Assembly: GCA_004134995.1 (NCBI GenBank)
Contig: REGP01000002.1
Location: forward strand, 186,001-250,000
Length of the DNA: 64,000 bases
Direction of reading: 5' to 3'
Origin: Oxalobacteraceae bacterium CAVE-383
GTDB taxonomy: Bacteria; Pseudomonadota; Gammaproteobacteria; Burkholderiales; Burkholderiaceae_D
The position numbers were made by a program, and so were the translations under genes. Each line of letters opens with the position of its first letter. The stretch's first letter is position 1. The notes beneath the pieces were generated by a model. It was not told the origin of the DNA and searched no databases. It saw nothing but the letters and a program-made list of their open reading frames with translations. This document shows, one piece after another, positions 24,587-33,182 of this stretch.

Positions 24587-26887
24587 TCAGCCTGCTAACT
24601 TTAACAGCAAAATTGAGATTTTGGCGCCGCTTTCTCCCGAACGATTCTGAAGATCGATTTTGCCCCCGTGTTCATCGATAATTTTCTTTACCATTGCCAA
24701 GCCGAGGCCGGTGCCGCGCGCTTTCGACGTCACATAAGGTTCGAATGCGCGCGCCAGGATTTTTTGCGAAAACCCGGGGCCGTTGTCGCGAATCGTCAGG
24801 CGCACGGCGGAGCAGGCCGCGCCGGCTGGAGTTTGATAGTTGACGACTTCGGTGACGATGTCGATGCGCGGCGCGCGCGGCCGCGCGGCCGGATCGGCCG
24901 GCGTGACCGCCTGATCGTTCACCGCATCCTGGGCATTCTGCAGCAGATTGTGGATGACCTGCCGCAACTGCGTGGCGTCGCCCATGACATGCGGCAACTG
25001 TGGCGCCAGGGTGGCATGAATGACGTCGCGGCCGTCGCCGGACAGATAAAGATTGAGGATTTCGGCGATCAGGTCGTTCAGATCCAGCTCCGCGGGCTGG
25101 GCCGGCGGCGTGCGTGCGTAATCGCGGAAATCGTCGACCATGCGTTTCATCGCGGTAACCTGGTTGACGATCGTCGACGTACTCTTGTTGAGGATGGTGG
25201 CGTCGGGCGGCTCGAGTTTATCGATCAGCCGCATTTGCAGGCGTTCCGCGGACAGCTGGATCGGCGTCAGCGGGTTCTTGATTTCATGCGCCAGACGCCG
25301 CGCGACTTCACCCCAGGCGATCGAGCGCTGGGCCGAGATGACGTCGGAAATATCGTCGAACACCACCACATAGCCGATGCCGTTTTCGACCGGCAGGCGC
25401 GAACCGCGGGCCAGCACGGTGATCTTTTCGTCGTCGGCGCCGTCCAGCAGCCGAGGCAGCTCGATCTGCTGCTGCCAATGCAGTTTTTCGAGGGGCGCCG
25501 CGTTGGCCGCAAGTTGCGCGCTCTGTTCCGAGAAGGCGTTGGTGATGGCCAGCGCAAAAGCCGCCAACCCGTCGACATTGACCAGCGGCTGGCCGATGTA
25601 GGGGGCGAAGTCCAGTTGCAGGATCCGTTTGACGGAGTCGTTGCTGGTGATCAGCCGGAAGCCGTCGTCCAGCACGACCACGCCGGCCGACATATTGGCG
25701 AGCACGGATTCGAGATAGGCTTTCGCTTCTTCCAGCTGGATGCGGTTGCGTTCGACGGTATCGCGCGCTTCCAGCAGCTGGCGCGTCATGGTGTTGAATG
25801 ATTTTGTCAGCGTGCCGAGTTCGTCGGAGGTGGCGACGATCGGCCGCGGCGACAAATTGCCTTCGGCCACCGCCTTGGTGCCTTCGGCCAGCAGCAGCAG
25901 CGGCTTGGCAAGATCGCTGGCGATCACGAACGCGCTGACGATGGCGCCGAAAATGGCCAGCAGCAGGGTCAGGGTCAGGGTCACCAGATAAATCTTGCGC
26001 AATCCGGAGCGCGATACCGAGCGCTGCTGGTATTCGGTATAGGCGATACGCAGCGTGTTGGCGTTGGTGGCCAGGTAGCTCGGCACGGCCTGGATGATTT
26101 GCAGATAATGGTGGTTCGAGCGCGGCATCAGTTCGCTCATCGACGCGGGGATTTCCAGCACCACGTGCAGCCGCAGATCGTTTTCACTGTCGTTGTCTTC
26201 GCTGTCGCCGCTGCCGACCTTGCGCCGGGGCGCGGCGCCGGATGCGACGTTTTCGATGACGGCAAAGCCGCGCGACGAGGCGGCTTGCCGCATCATCGCC
26301 GGCGTCGGCGCTTCCGGCGACAATGCGCCAAGCTGGCCGCCGACCGTCGCGATCACCTGGCCGTTGGCGTTGAAGATCGAGGTTTCCAGGCTTTGGTCGC
26401 GCAGGCGCGACAGATAGGTCAATTGCGCGCTGTCGCTCTTGTCGGCCAGTTCGAGCGCGATGTTGCGTCCTTTGTCGCTTAGCTCGGTCAGGGCGGAGTC
26501 GAGCGAATTGCGTCCCAGGTTAAGCCCGGCTTCCAGCGCGGATTCGATGCGGATGTCGAACCAGGATTCGATCGAGCGTGAAACAAACTGCACCGATACC
26601 AGATAGATCAGCAGGCCGGGCAGGATGCCGATCACCGCGAACAGCATGACCAGCCGGGCCATGAAGCGGGAGCCGAATTTCTTGCGGCGGTAGCGCTTGG
26701 CCAGCCGCGTCAGCAACAGGAAAACCACGCTCAGCAGCATCGCGGCGACCAGCGCGTTGAGTCCGAGCAGCCATGGATAATGCTGATCGAAGAAGGCGGT
26801 ATTTTCCGAAGCGGAGGCCAGCAGGAACAGCAGGATTGCGAATATGCCGAAACCGACTACCAGCATGTATTTGAATTTACGGCTCAT
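24587..26887 (-). CDS. NtrY-like membrane sensor histidine kinase
   Basis: 766 residues. N-terminal hydrophobic segments lie near 8-25, 40-62 and 82-102. An extracytoplasmic sensing region runs to ~300, then a further transmembrane helix near 305-328 (LTLTLLLAIFGAIVSAFVIA). Next come a HAMP segment (DLAKPLLLLAEGTKAVAEGN), a PAS-like domain (ANMSAGVVVLDDGFRLITSN) and the phospho-His in RLAHEIKNPLTPIQLSAERL near 534. The ATPase motifs are HNLLQNAQDAV, IRDNGPGFS and GTGLGLAMVKKI. This is the NtrY architecture; the signal is unknown. Its ATG overlaps the stop of the DUF4390 gene (26884-26887), so it is co-translated with the rsmB cluster. Confidence 0.9.
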   Translation of the reverse strand: MSRKFKYMLVVGFGIFAILLFLLASASENTAFFDQHYPWLLGLNALVAAMLLSVVFLLLTRLAKRYRRKKFGSRFMARLVMLFAVIGILPGLLIYLVSVQFVSRSIESWFDIRIESALEAGLNLGRNSLDSALTELSDKGRNIALELADKSDSAQLTYLSRLRDQSLETSIFNANGQVIATVGGQLGALSPEAPTPAMMRQAASSRGFAVIENVASGAAPRRKVGSGDSEDNDSENDLRLHVVLEIPASMSELMPRSNHHYLQIIQAVPSYLATNANTLRIAYTEYQQRSVSRSGLRKIYLVTLTLTLLLAIFGAIVSAFVIASDLAKPLLLLAEGTKAVAEGNLSPRPIVATSDELGTLTKSFNTMTRQLLEARDTVERNRIQLEEAKAYLESVLANMSAGVVVLDDGFRLITSNDSVKRILQLDFAPYIGQPLVNVDGLAAFALAITNAFSEQSAQLAANAAPLEKLHWQQQIELPRLLDGADDEKITVLARGSRLPVENGIGYVVVFDDISDVISAQRSIAWGEVARRLAHEIKNPLTPIQLSAERLQMRLIDKLEPPDATILNKSTSTIVNQVTAMKRMVDDFRDYARTPPAQPAELDLNDLIAEILNLYLSGDGRDVIHATLAPQLPHVMGDATQLRQVIHNLLQNAQDAVNDQAVTPADPAARPRAPRIDIVTEVVNYQTPAGAACSAVRLTIRDNGPGFSQKILARAFEPYVTSKARGTGLGLAMVKKIIDEHGGKIDLQNRSGESGAKISILLLKLAG

Positions 26888-27531
26888 TCGGGCTTGTAAC
26901 TGAAATTGATCCAGTCGGAGGAAAGGCGCCAGTCGCTGTTGTTCAGGGCATTGACCTGGAACGGCTTGGAAAGCTGTGCGATGTCGAGCTGCATGCGCAC
27001 GGCCACGTTATAGACTTCCCCGGGCTGCAGCGCCTTGAGGTCGGCGATGATCCAGCGCGGCGGCCGCCGCACCAGCGCCATGGCGTCTTCCAGCGTGTTG
27101 AAATTCTGCTGCAGGCTGTTGTTGATCGAGGCGTGATACTGGCGTGTCAGCACGTTATAGGAAACGCGCGTGGTCTGGGTCGCGCGCACCGCGGTTTCGT
27201 CCAGCCAGTACCAGCGGCGCCGGGTCAATTCGACTTCGGTGGTGAAATACAGCGGCACGCCGCGCATGATGGTCGACTCGAGGCCATGATTGAGTTCGAA
27301 TGCATAGGCGGTGGAGAGCCGGTAGCCTTCGTCGGTGCTGTCGATCGAGGCTCTGAGGATGTCGATATCGGCGGCCCGCGCGGAGACTGCGTGGAAGCCG
27401 GCAAATATCAGGCATAGCAGCAGCAACCCGGCATGCAATAGCCCGGGCAAACCGGCATATGGGCTTCGGCGTCGCGCGGCGGTGTCCGCCGCGGCCGGGC
27501 CATGCTGTCGATTGCGCCGAGTTGCTTGCAT
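26884..27531 (-). CDS. DUF4390 exported protein
   Basis: 215 residues from the ATG at 27531, which overlaps the rsmB stop (ATGA). An upstream in-frame extension to 27702 only reads through rsmB. A basic N-terminus and hydrophobic stretch (LLHAGLLLLCLIFAGFHAVSARA) form a signal peptide or anchor. The domain that follows has RLSTAYAFELNHGLES, YFTTEVELTRRRWYWLDE and a C-terminal DWINFSYKPE. The family is of unknown function and regularly lies between rsmB and an NtrY-type kinase in betaproteobacteria. A periplasmic role connected with sensing by that kinase is possible but inferred from gene order only. Confidence 0.75.
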   Translation of the reverse strand: MQATRRNRQHGPAAADTAARRRSPYAGLPGLLHAGLLLLCLIFAGFHAVSARAADIDILRASIDSTDEGYRLSTAYAFELNHGLESTIMRGVPLYFTTEVELTRRRWYWLDETAVRATQTTRVSYNVLTRQYHASINNSLQQNFNTLEDAMALVRRPPRWIIADLKALQPGEVYNVAVRMQLDIAQLSKPFQVNALNNSDWRLSSDWINFSYKPE

Positions 27532-28886
27532 CAAGTTCCTGTGCCGTTTTTCTGGAACAGAGCGTAAAACAGGCCATCGTGATCCTGTTGCGCATCTGCC
27601 GTCGGTAATAATTGGCCGGGCGCCGGTAATCGCACCGCATCTTTGTGGCGACCGTTGAAAGCGACAGCCTGCTGTTCCGATTCCTGTGGCCACAGCGAGC
27701 ATGTTACCAGCAATAATTTACCATCCGGCTCCAGCATCTGCCACAGGTTGTCCAGAATACCGGCCGAAAGTGTTGCAAGCTGCGCGGTATCGGTTTTGCG
27801 GCGCAGCCAGCGGATATCGGGATGGCGCCGGACGATGCCGGAGGCGGTGCAGGGCAGATCGGCCAGGATCCGGTCGTAACGCTGTCCGTCCCACCATTGG
27901 CGGCCGCCGGCGTCTCCGGCCAGCAGCGTGGCCTGCAATTGCAGCCGTTCCAGGTTTTCGGCGATGCGGCGCAGCCGTTTCGGATCGTGATCGAGCGCGG
28001 TCATGGCGATATCGGCGATCTCGAGCAAATGCCCGGTTTTGCCGCCGGGAGCGGCGCAGGCGTCCAGCACCCGCATGCCGGGCCGGACGTCCAGCAGCGG
28101 GGCCGCCAGTTGGGCCGCGGCGTCCTGTACCGAGCTCAGGCCGTCGCTGAAGCCGGGAATTTGCGCAACCGGCACGGCTTTGTGCAGTTTGATCGCCAGC
28201 GGTCCGATTGCGCTTGCTTCGAATCCCGCTTCCCGCAGCATGTGCAGATAAGCGGCAGCATCGGTCTTGCGCTGATTGACGCGCAGCGTCAGCGGCGGCT
28301 GCCGGTTGCCCGCTTGCAGGATGGCCTGCCATTGCGCCGGGTAGGCATCCCGCACCCGGTCCACCCACCAGACCGGATAATTCCAGCCGCCGGCCGGCGT
28401 TTTGCGCGCCTGCGGCAGCAATGCATCCCGTTCGCGCAGGAAACGCCGCAAAACCGCGTTGACCATGCCCTTGGCATGCGCCATGTCGGGATCGGACGCG
28501 GCCGCGTCGACGGCCTGGTCGACGATGGTGAATGCGTCGTAGCGGCCGGCCGGGCTGTCTTTATCCGCGTTGTCGCCGGCCAGCAATGCCAGCGCGCAGC
28601 TCAGCAAGCCGTGCAGCACCGGCGCCTGCACCGGCTTGGCGGTCAGCAGGGCGAGCAGCCCCTCGGCCAGCCCCAGATGGCGCATGGTGCGATAGGCGAT
28701 ATCCTGGATCGCGCCGCGCGCCTGCGGGGAAAGGCTGTCGTCAAGGAATATGCGGGCCAGCGCCTGGGGCAGGGCGGTGCCGGCTTTAACTTGCGCGACG
28801 GCTTGCGCCGCGCTGCGCAGGTGGAAGGCGAGAGGGTCGTTTTTTGGCGCGTTCGGCGTCACGGGGGCGATGGTCAAACGCCCCAA
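27531..28886 (-). CDS. rsmB: 16S rRNA (cytosine-967-C5)-methyltransferase
   Basis: 451 residues. The N-terminal NusB-like RNA-binding domain (about 20-160) is followed by the Rossmann methyltransferase. The SAM loop is DACAAPGGKTGHLLE near 273, the catalytic motif is DLPCTASGIVRRHPDIRW with Cys near 345, and the second Cys is in TCSLWPQESEQQ near 393. It methylates C967 of 16S rRNA. The start is uncertain: TTG at 28886 is the most distal, and TTG at 28877 overlaps the stop of the DUF1840 gene (TTGA), which would couple translation. The stop overlaps the next ATG, so DUF1840-rsmB-DUF4390-ntrY form one operon. Confidence 0.9.
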   Translation of the reverse strand: MGRLTIAPVTPNAPKNDPLAFHLRSAAQAVAQVKAGTALPQALARIFLDDSLSPQARGAIQDIAYRTMRHLGLAEGLLALLTAKPVQAPVLHGLLSCALALLAGDNADKDSPAGRYDAFTIVDQAVDAAASDPDMAHAKGMVNAVLRRFLRERDALLPQARKTPAGGWNYPVWWVDRVRDAYPAQWQAILQAGNRQPPLTLRVNQRKTDAAAYLHMLREAGFEASAIGPLAIKLHKAVPVAQIPGFSDGLSSVQDAAAQLAAPLLDVRPGMRVLDACAAPGGKTGHLLEIADIAMTALDHDPKRLRRIAENLERLQLQATLLAGDAGGRQWWDGQRYDRILADLPCTASGIVRRHPDIRWLRRKTDTAQLATLSAGILDNLWQMLEPDGKLLLVTCSLWPQESEQQAVAFNGRHKDAVRLPAPGQLLPTADAQQDHDGLFYALFQKNGTGT

Positions 28887-29218
28887 AGCACGTCGTAATT
28901 GCCCTTTTGCGCTTCGCGCAGCATGTCCAGCAGGGGATAGGCGCGGTTGGCGAAGGTCACATGATCGACATTTTCGTGATTATTGTCGTCGCCGTTCTCA
29001 TTGTGGTGCGCCTCGACATCGCGCTGGATGGCTTCGCTGGCTTCATGATGGCGGCTGGCGCCGATGACCTCTTCCAGCACGCTGACCGCGTTGGCCGTCT
29101 CGGCCGCGGTAATCACGCCGATTTTGACGTCCTTGTGCAGCAGATCGAGAATGCGCTTTGCATGCGCTTCATACATGGTGATGTCGGCTGCGCCTTTGGA
29201 TTTGAATGTCAGTAACAT
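28874..29218 (-). CDS. DUF1840 family protein
   Basis: 114 residues. It begins MLLTFKSKGAADITMYEAHA, has a hydrophilic His/Asn/Asp-rich middle (HHNENGDDNNHE) and ends FANRAYPLLDMLREAQKG then VLWGV. The conserved ends fit DUF1840, a small betaproteobacterial family without known function. The acidic/His-rich middle is variable in the family and could bind metal, though that is speculation. It is the first gene of the operon leading into rsmB and overlaps the rsmB reading frame. Confidence 0.72.
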   Translation of the reverse strand: MLLTFKSKGAADITMYEAHAKRILDLLHKDVKIGVITAAETANAVSVLEEVIGASRHHEASEAIQRDVEAHHNENGDDNNHENVDHVTFANRAYPLLDMLREAQKGNYDVLWGV

Positions 29219-29257
29219 AAATGTCTTTCTTTTAGTAAATAACGAATATTTCGTATG

Positions 29258-29791
29258 TTAATTAGGCTGGAACGAAGTAAAAAAAGTTTCGATTGCCTCA
29301 TCGGGCATTTTCTTCGGATTTCCCACCATGATGACCTGATAGGCGCGTTTATCCATATTGTATAGACGCCCGATCATTTTTAGCGGTTTTCCTCTGTCCA
29401 CGCCGCTTGCGGCGAACGTGATGGAATGAACACCAGCAATTTCCTTGCCCGGCGGCACAAGATCGAGCGGACTGCCGCCGATATTGTTGATCAGCGCCGT
29501 TTTCATCTGGACCAGCGCGTCCTGGGCGGCCGCGGCATCGGCGAAAGTGGCGGTGCCCACGGCAAAAGTCACGTCGGCGACATCGGCTGCGGTCATGGTC
29601 ATCGCCACTTGCGTGCCGTTCAGGTCGATCGTTTGGGTGAACGCATCGGCTTTCGCCGGCATCAGCACGGTAAACGGCACGCTGTTGCCGTGCGTCTCGC
29701 GCCAATTATATTGCGGGGAGCAGGCGCTCAGCGCAGTCAGCAGAAGAAGCAGCGACAGGTAGAGGCGAGAGCGGTAAAAGTGTTTCTGCAT
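29258..29791 (-). CDS. putative lipoprotein
   Basis: 177 residues from the ATG at 29791. The N-terminus has two basic residues, a Leu-rich core and a lipobox LSAC, so Cys24 would be lipidated. The mature part has QYNWRETHGNSVPFTVLMPA, then LNGTQVAMTMTAADVADVTF and GRLYNMDKRAYQVIMVGNP. I do not recognise a named family with certainty; similar short lipoproteins are annotated only as hypothetical. A longer open frame extends to 30298, but that part is antisense-like sequence of the comM frame with Arg/His-rich composition and is rejected. It lies 32 bp downstream of comM and may be co-transcribed. Confidence 0.75.
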   Translation of the reverse strand: MQKHFYRSRLYLSLLLLLTALSACSPQYNWRETHGNSVPFTVLMPAKADAFTQTIDLNGTQVAMTMTAADVADVTFAVGTATFADAAAAQDALVQMKTALINNIGGSPLDLVPPGKEIAGVHSITFAASGVDRGKPLKMIGRLYNMDKRAYQVIMVGNPKKMPDEAIETFFTSFQPN

Positions 29792-29823
29792 GAATAGAGG
29801 GGTTTGTTGGATTTGGGAATGGA

Positions 29824-31377
29824 TCAAGGCTCGCGCAGGGCGCGCCGCAGCTGGACCGCTTCGGCGATATGGCGCGCGGCAATGACTGCCGCCTGATCCA
29901 GATCGGCGATGGTGCGGGCCAGCTTGAGCACGCGATGATACGCGCGTGCCGACCAGTTGAGGCGTTTCATCGCATTGCCCAGCAATTGCGCGCCGGCCTG
30001 GTCCGGCGTGCAATGCGCCTCGATGCCGCGCGGCGTCAGCAGGTTGTTGGGATGATTCTGCCGCTGCAACTGACGTTCGAACGCCAGCGCCACGCGTGCG
30101 GCGATGGCGGCGGAAGCTTCGCCCGCGGGACTTTGCGTCAATTCGGCATGCTGCAGGGCGGTTACGGGGATTTGCATATCGATGCGGTCCAGCAGCGGAC
30201 CGGAAATCTTGCCCTGGTAGCGGCTTATTGCAGTGGGCGTGCAGCGGCAGGCATTGTCGACGCCGCCGGCGGCATGGCCGAAATAGCCGCATGGACATGG
30301 ATTCATTGCGGCGATCAATTGAAAACCGGCCGGAAATTCGGCTTGGGCGGCCGCGCGCGAAATGGTGATATGGCCGGATTCCAGCGGTTCGCGCAATACT
30401 TCCAGCACGTGGCGGTCGAATTCCGGCAGTTCATCCAGGAACAGCACCCCCTGGTGCGCCAGCGAAATTTCGCCGGGACGCGGCACGCCGCCGCCGCCGA
30501 CCAGCGCCGCCGCCGATGCGGTATGGTGCGGCGCCCGGTAAGGACGCCGCTTCCAGCGCGTGAGGGTGAATTTGCCGCTGATCGATTGCAGCGCGGCGCT
30601 TTCGAGCGCCTGTTGCTCGGTCATCGGCGGCAGGATGCCGGGCAAGCGTGCCGCCAGCATCGATTTGCCGGCGCCGGGCGGCCCCACCATCAATATGCTA
30701 TGGCGGCCGGCCGCAGCGATTTCCAGTGCGCGCTTGACCTGCAACTGGCCTTTGACGTCCGAGAAATCGGGATATTGGCCGTCGGCTGCTGTTTCTGCCG
30801 CGGCTATTGCGGCGATGGCCGGCGCGGCATGGCGCGCCAGCCGCGCATCCGCATCCTGCTCCGGGGCGGCGAAATGGGCGCAGACTTCCAGTAGCGAGCC
30901 GGCCGGATAAATGCCGGCGTCCCGCACCAGCGCGGCTTCGTCCGCGTTGTCCAGCGGCAGGATGAAGCCGCGCGGACCGGGCAGGCCCTGTATTGCGTAG
31001 GCCATCGCCAGCGCGCCGCGGATCGGGCGCAAGGCGCCGGACAGGGATAATTCGCCGGCATATTCATAGCGGTCCAGGTCTTCGTCCGGGATTTGCCCCG
31101 ATGCCGCCAGGATGCCCAGCGCGATCGGGAGATCGAAACGGCCGGATTCCTTGGGAAGGTCGGCCGGGGCCAGATTGACCACAATGCGGCGGTTGGGAAA
31201 TTCGAAGCAATTATTGAGCAGCGCGGCGCGGACGCGGTCCTTGGCTTCCTTGACCTCGGCCTCGGGCAAGCCGACGATCGTAAAGCCGGGCAGGCCGTTG
31301 GCCAGGTGCACTTCGACCGTTACCTGCGGGGCATCCATGCCCGACAGGGCACGGCTCCTGAGTACAGCCAGGCTCAT
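29824..31377 (-). CDS. comM: YifB/ComM-family Mg-chelatase-like AAA+ ATPase
   Basis: 517 residues. The N-terminal Lon-protease-like fold (MSLAVLRSRALSGMDAPQVTVEVHL in outline; GFTIVGLPEAEVKEAKDRVRAA) precedes a Mg-chelatase AAA+ core. Walker A is VGPPGAGKSMLAARLPGILP near 229 and Walker B is GVLFLDELPEF near 312. A Cys-containing NPCPCGYFGH block and a C-terminal helical domain (SARAYHRVLKLARTIADL) follow. ComM is a hexameric helicase that promotes branch migration during natural transformation in some proteobacteria; that role here is by homology. The upstream neighbour is ubiK. Confidence 0.9.
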   Translation of the reverse strand: MSLAVLRSRALSGMDAPQVTVEVHLANGLPGFTIVGLPEAEVKEAKDRVRAALLNNCFEFPNRRIVVNLAPADLPKESGRFDLPIALGILAASGQIPDEDLDRYEYAGELSLSGALRPIRGALAMAYAIQGLPGPRGFILPLDNADEAALVRDAGIYPAGSLLEVCAHFAAPEQDADARLARHAAPAIAAIAAAETAADGQYPDFSDVKGQLQVKRALEIAAAGRHSILMVGPPGAGKSMLAARLPGILPPMTEQQALESAALQSISGKFTLTRWKRRPYRAPHHTASAAALVGGGGVPRPGEISLAHQGVLFLDELPEFDRHVLEVLREPLESGHITISRAAAQAEFPAGFQLIAAMNPCPCGYFGHAAGGVDNACRCTPTAISRYQGKISGPLLDRIDMQIPVTALQHAELTQSPAGEASAAIAARVALAFERQLQRQNHPNNLLTPRGIEAHCTPDQAGAQLLGNAMKRLNWSARAYHRVLKLARTIADLDQAAVIAARHIAEAVQLRRALREP

Positions 31378-31413
31378 CCGGCGATCGCCCTATCGATCAG
31401 AGTCTGCGGCCGG

Positions 31414-31665
31414 TCAGGACTGCTCGCCCGATTGGCGCTGCGTTTCCAGGTGCGCCACCCGCAGTTCCAGTGCTTCAAGCTTGGCGCGGGTCTTGGCCAG
31501 AACCTGGGCCTGGATATCGAATTCCTCGCGGGTAACCAGATCCAGCTTGGCAAAGCCCTGCGTCATCATGGCCTTGACGTTCTTTTCGATGTCCTTTACC
31601 GGCGAATTTTCGATCGCCTGTTGCATTTTGGCCTGCATGTCTTCAAAAAAATTGGGCTTGTTCAT
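31414..31665 (-). CDS. ubiK: UbiK/BMFP-type ubiquinone biosynthesis accessory factor
   Basis: 83 residues, almost entirely helical: NFFEDMQAKMQQAIENSP, NVKAMMTQGFAKLDLVTREE, then a coiled coil DIQAQVLAKTRAKLEALELR. This is the membrane-fusogenic BMFP/UbiK family, which helps aerobic ubiquinone synthesis by binding UbiJ and lipids. It is 36 bp upstream of comM on the same strand. Its start faces the nitrogen-regulated region on the other strand. Confidence 0.85.
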   Translation of the reverse strand: MNKPNFFEDMQAKMQQAIENSPVKDIEKNVKAMMTQGFAKLDLVTREEFDIQAQVLAKTRAKLEALELRVAHLETQRQSGEQS

Positions 31666-31754
31666 GATCTATCCTCGTCCGTGAGTGCAATGGAGCCAGT
31701 GTAGCGCGGAACGTTCGGCAACGAAATGCGCAAATATTGCGGCGCTCCGATTCA

Positions 31755-31805
31755 TGCACCGAAATCGATCATTTTAATTTTTATTGCCTGCATTGATTTG
31801 GTGCA
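31755..31805 (+). promoter_or_regulatory. NtrC binding sites (enhancers) for the TorF-glnK-amtB operon
   Basis: The 17-bp site TGCATTGATTTGGTGCA (31789-31805) fits the NtrC dyad TGCACY-N5-RGTGCA closely. A second, half-matching site begins TGCACC at 31755, 34 bp upstream, about three helical turns. They lie ~135-185 bp upstream of the sigma-54 promoter, a normal enhancer distance. Confidence 0.75.
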
Positions 31806-31938
31806 TCATGAGAGCGGCCGGGGCTAAGCCCCGATCCGAAGCCTGAAACAGACTGTAATACCTGTTGATTCCACGTAGGAGCATGAACTTTAGGGTAATG
31901 ATAACAATCGGAAATGCCGCATGGAAATTTAAGCAAGC

Positions 31939-31954
31939 TGGCATGAGAACTGCT
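31939..31954 (+). promoter_or_regulatory. sigma-54 (RpoN) promoter
   Basis: TGGCATGAGAACTGCT has the invariant GG at -24 and GC at -12 separated by ten bases. Combined with the upstream NtrC sites and the downstream glnK-amtB genes, nitrogen-limitation control is well supported. The first start codon is 60 bp downstream at 32014. Confidence 0.8.
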
Positions 31955-32013
31955 TAAGCCAAACCTGAAGCAGACCGTCTTCGTTTATAAACATTATTTT
32001 CCAGAGGGACGCC

Positions 32014-32820
32014 ATGAAAAAACTAATCCTTGCCACCGCAGTAGCCGCAGCCTGTATTTCCAGTATCGCCCAAGCACAAGAAGCCGCAGCCCCAGTTCCT
32101 GATAACGCATTGAGCTTTAACATTGGCGTGGTCAACGATTACCGTTTCCGTGGCATCTCGCAAACCCGTTTCGACCCGGCGGTTCAGGGCGGCGCCGATT
32201 ATGTTTATAACCCGCTGGGCCTGTATGCAGGCACCTGGCTGTCGAACATCAAGTGGATCAAGGACGGCGTGAACGCGGTCAATCCGGGTACCGGCAAGGG
32301 CGGCGTCGAGATGGACATCTACGGCGGCAAGCGCGGCGACATCGGCGGCGGCTTCACTTATGACGTCGGCGGCCTGTATTACTACTACCCGAACAACAAC
32401 CTGTCGTCGACCGGCACGCTGAAGAACGCCAACACGTTCGAAATCTATGGCCAGATCGGCTACGACACTGCGTACTTCAAGGTTTCCAATTCGCTGACCA
32501 ATGCCTTCGGCAACTGGAACAGCAAGAACAGCCGCTACTACGACCTGAGCTGGAATCCGGCCCTGGCAGGCGGCGTGATCCTGGGTCTGCATGTCGGCCA
32601 TCAAACCATCAACGGCAACCAGTTCAGCGGCGCGTCGAACAGCTTGTATAGCTACAACGACTGGAAAGTCGGCGTCAGCAAGACATTTGACGACCTGGCC
32701 GGCATCACCGCAGGCATCGCTTATGTCGGCACCGACGCAACTGCCGGCGCCTACGTTACACCAGACGCAAAGAACACTGGCCGCGGCGGTGTCGTCGTTT
32801 CTATCGCAAAAACATTCTAA
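32014..32820 (+). CDS. TorF-family outer-membrane beta-barrel protein
   Basis: 268 residues. A signal peptide ends in IAQAQ (cleavage near residue 22). The mature part is rich in alternating Tyr/Gly segments, with the family block FNIGVVNDYRFRGISQTRFD near 38-57, and ends in Phe (SIAKTF), as outer-membrane barrels do. TorF proteins are putative porins of unclear substrate. It is the first gene of an operon with glnK (12 bp spacing) and amtB behind NtrC/sigma-54 sites, so it probably admits a nitrogen source during ammonium limitation; that is inferred. GAGGG lies just before the ATG. Confidence 0.82.
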   Translation: MKKLILATAVAAACISSIAQAQEAAAPVPDNALSFNIGVVNDYRFRGISQTRFDPAVQGGADYVYNPLGLYAGTWLSNIKWIKDGVNAVNPGTGKGGVEMDIYGGKRGDIGGGFTYDVGGLYYYYPNNNLSSTGTLKNANTFEIYGQIGYDTAYFKVSNSLTNAFGNWNSKNSRYYDLSWNPALAGGVILGLHVGHQTINGNQFSGASNSLYSYNDWKVGVSKTFDDLAGITAGIAYVGTDATAGAYVTPDAKNTGRGGVVVSIAKTF

Positions 32821-33171
<351 letters not shown>

Positions 33172-33182
33172 GGGGAAATTAC

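Noticed and set aside
29792-30298. Upstream extension of the lipoprotein frame
   Set aside because: It lies wholly inside comM in another frame, is Arg/His/Ala-rich, and a lipoprotein signal begins precisely at the ATG of 29791.
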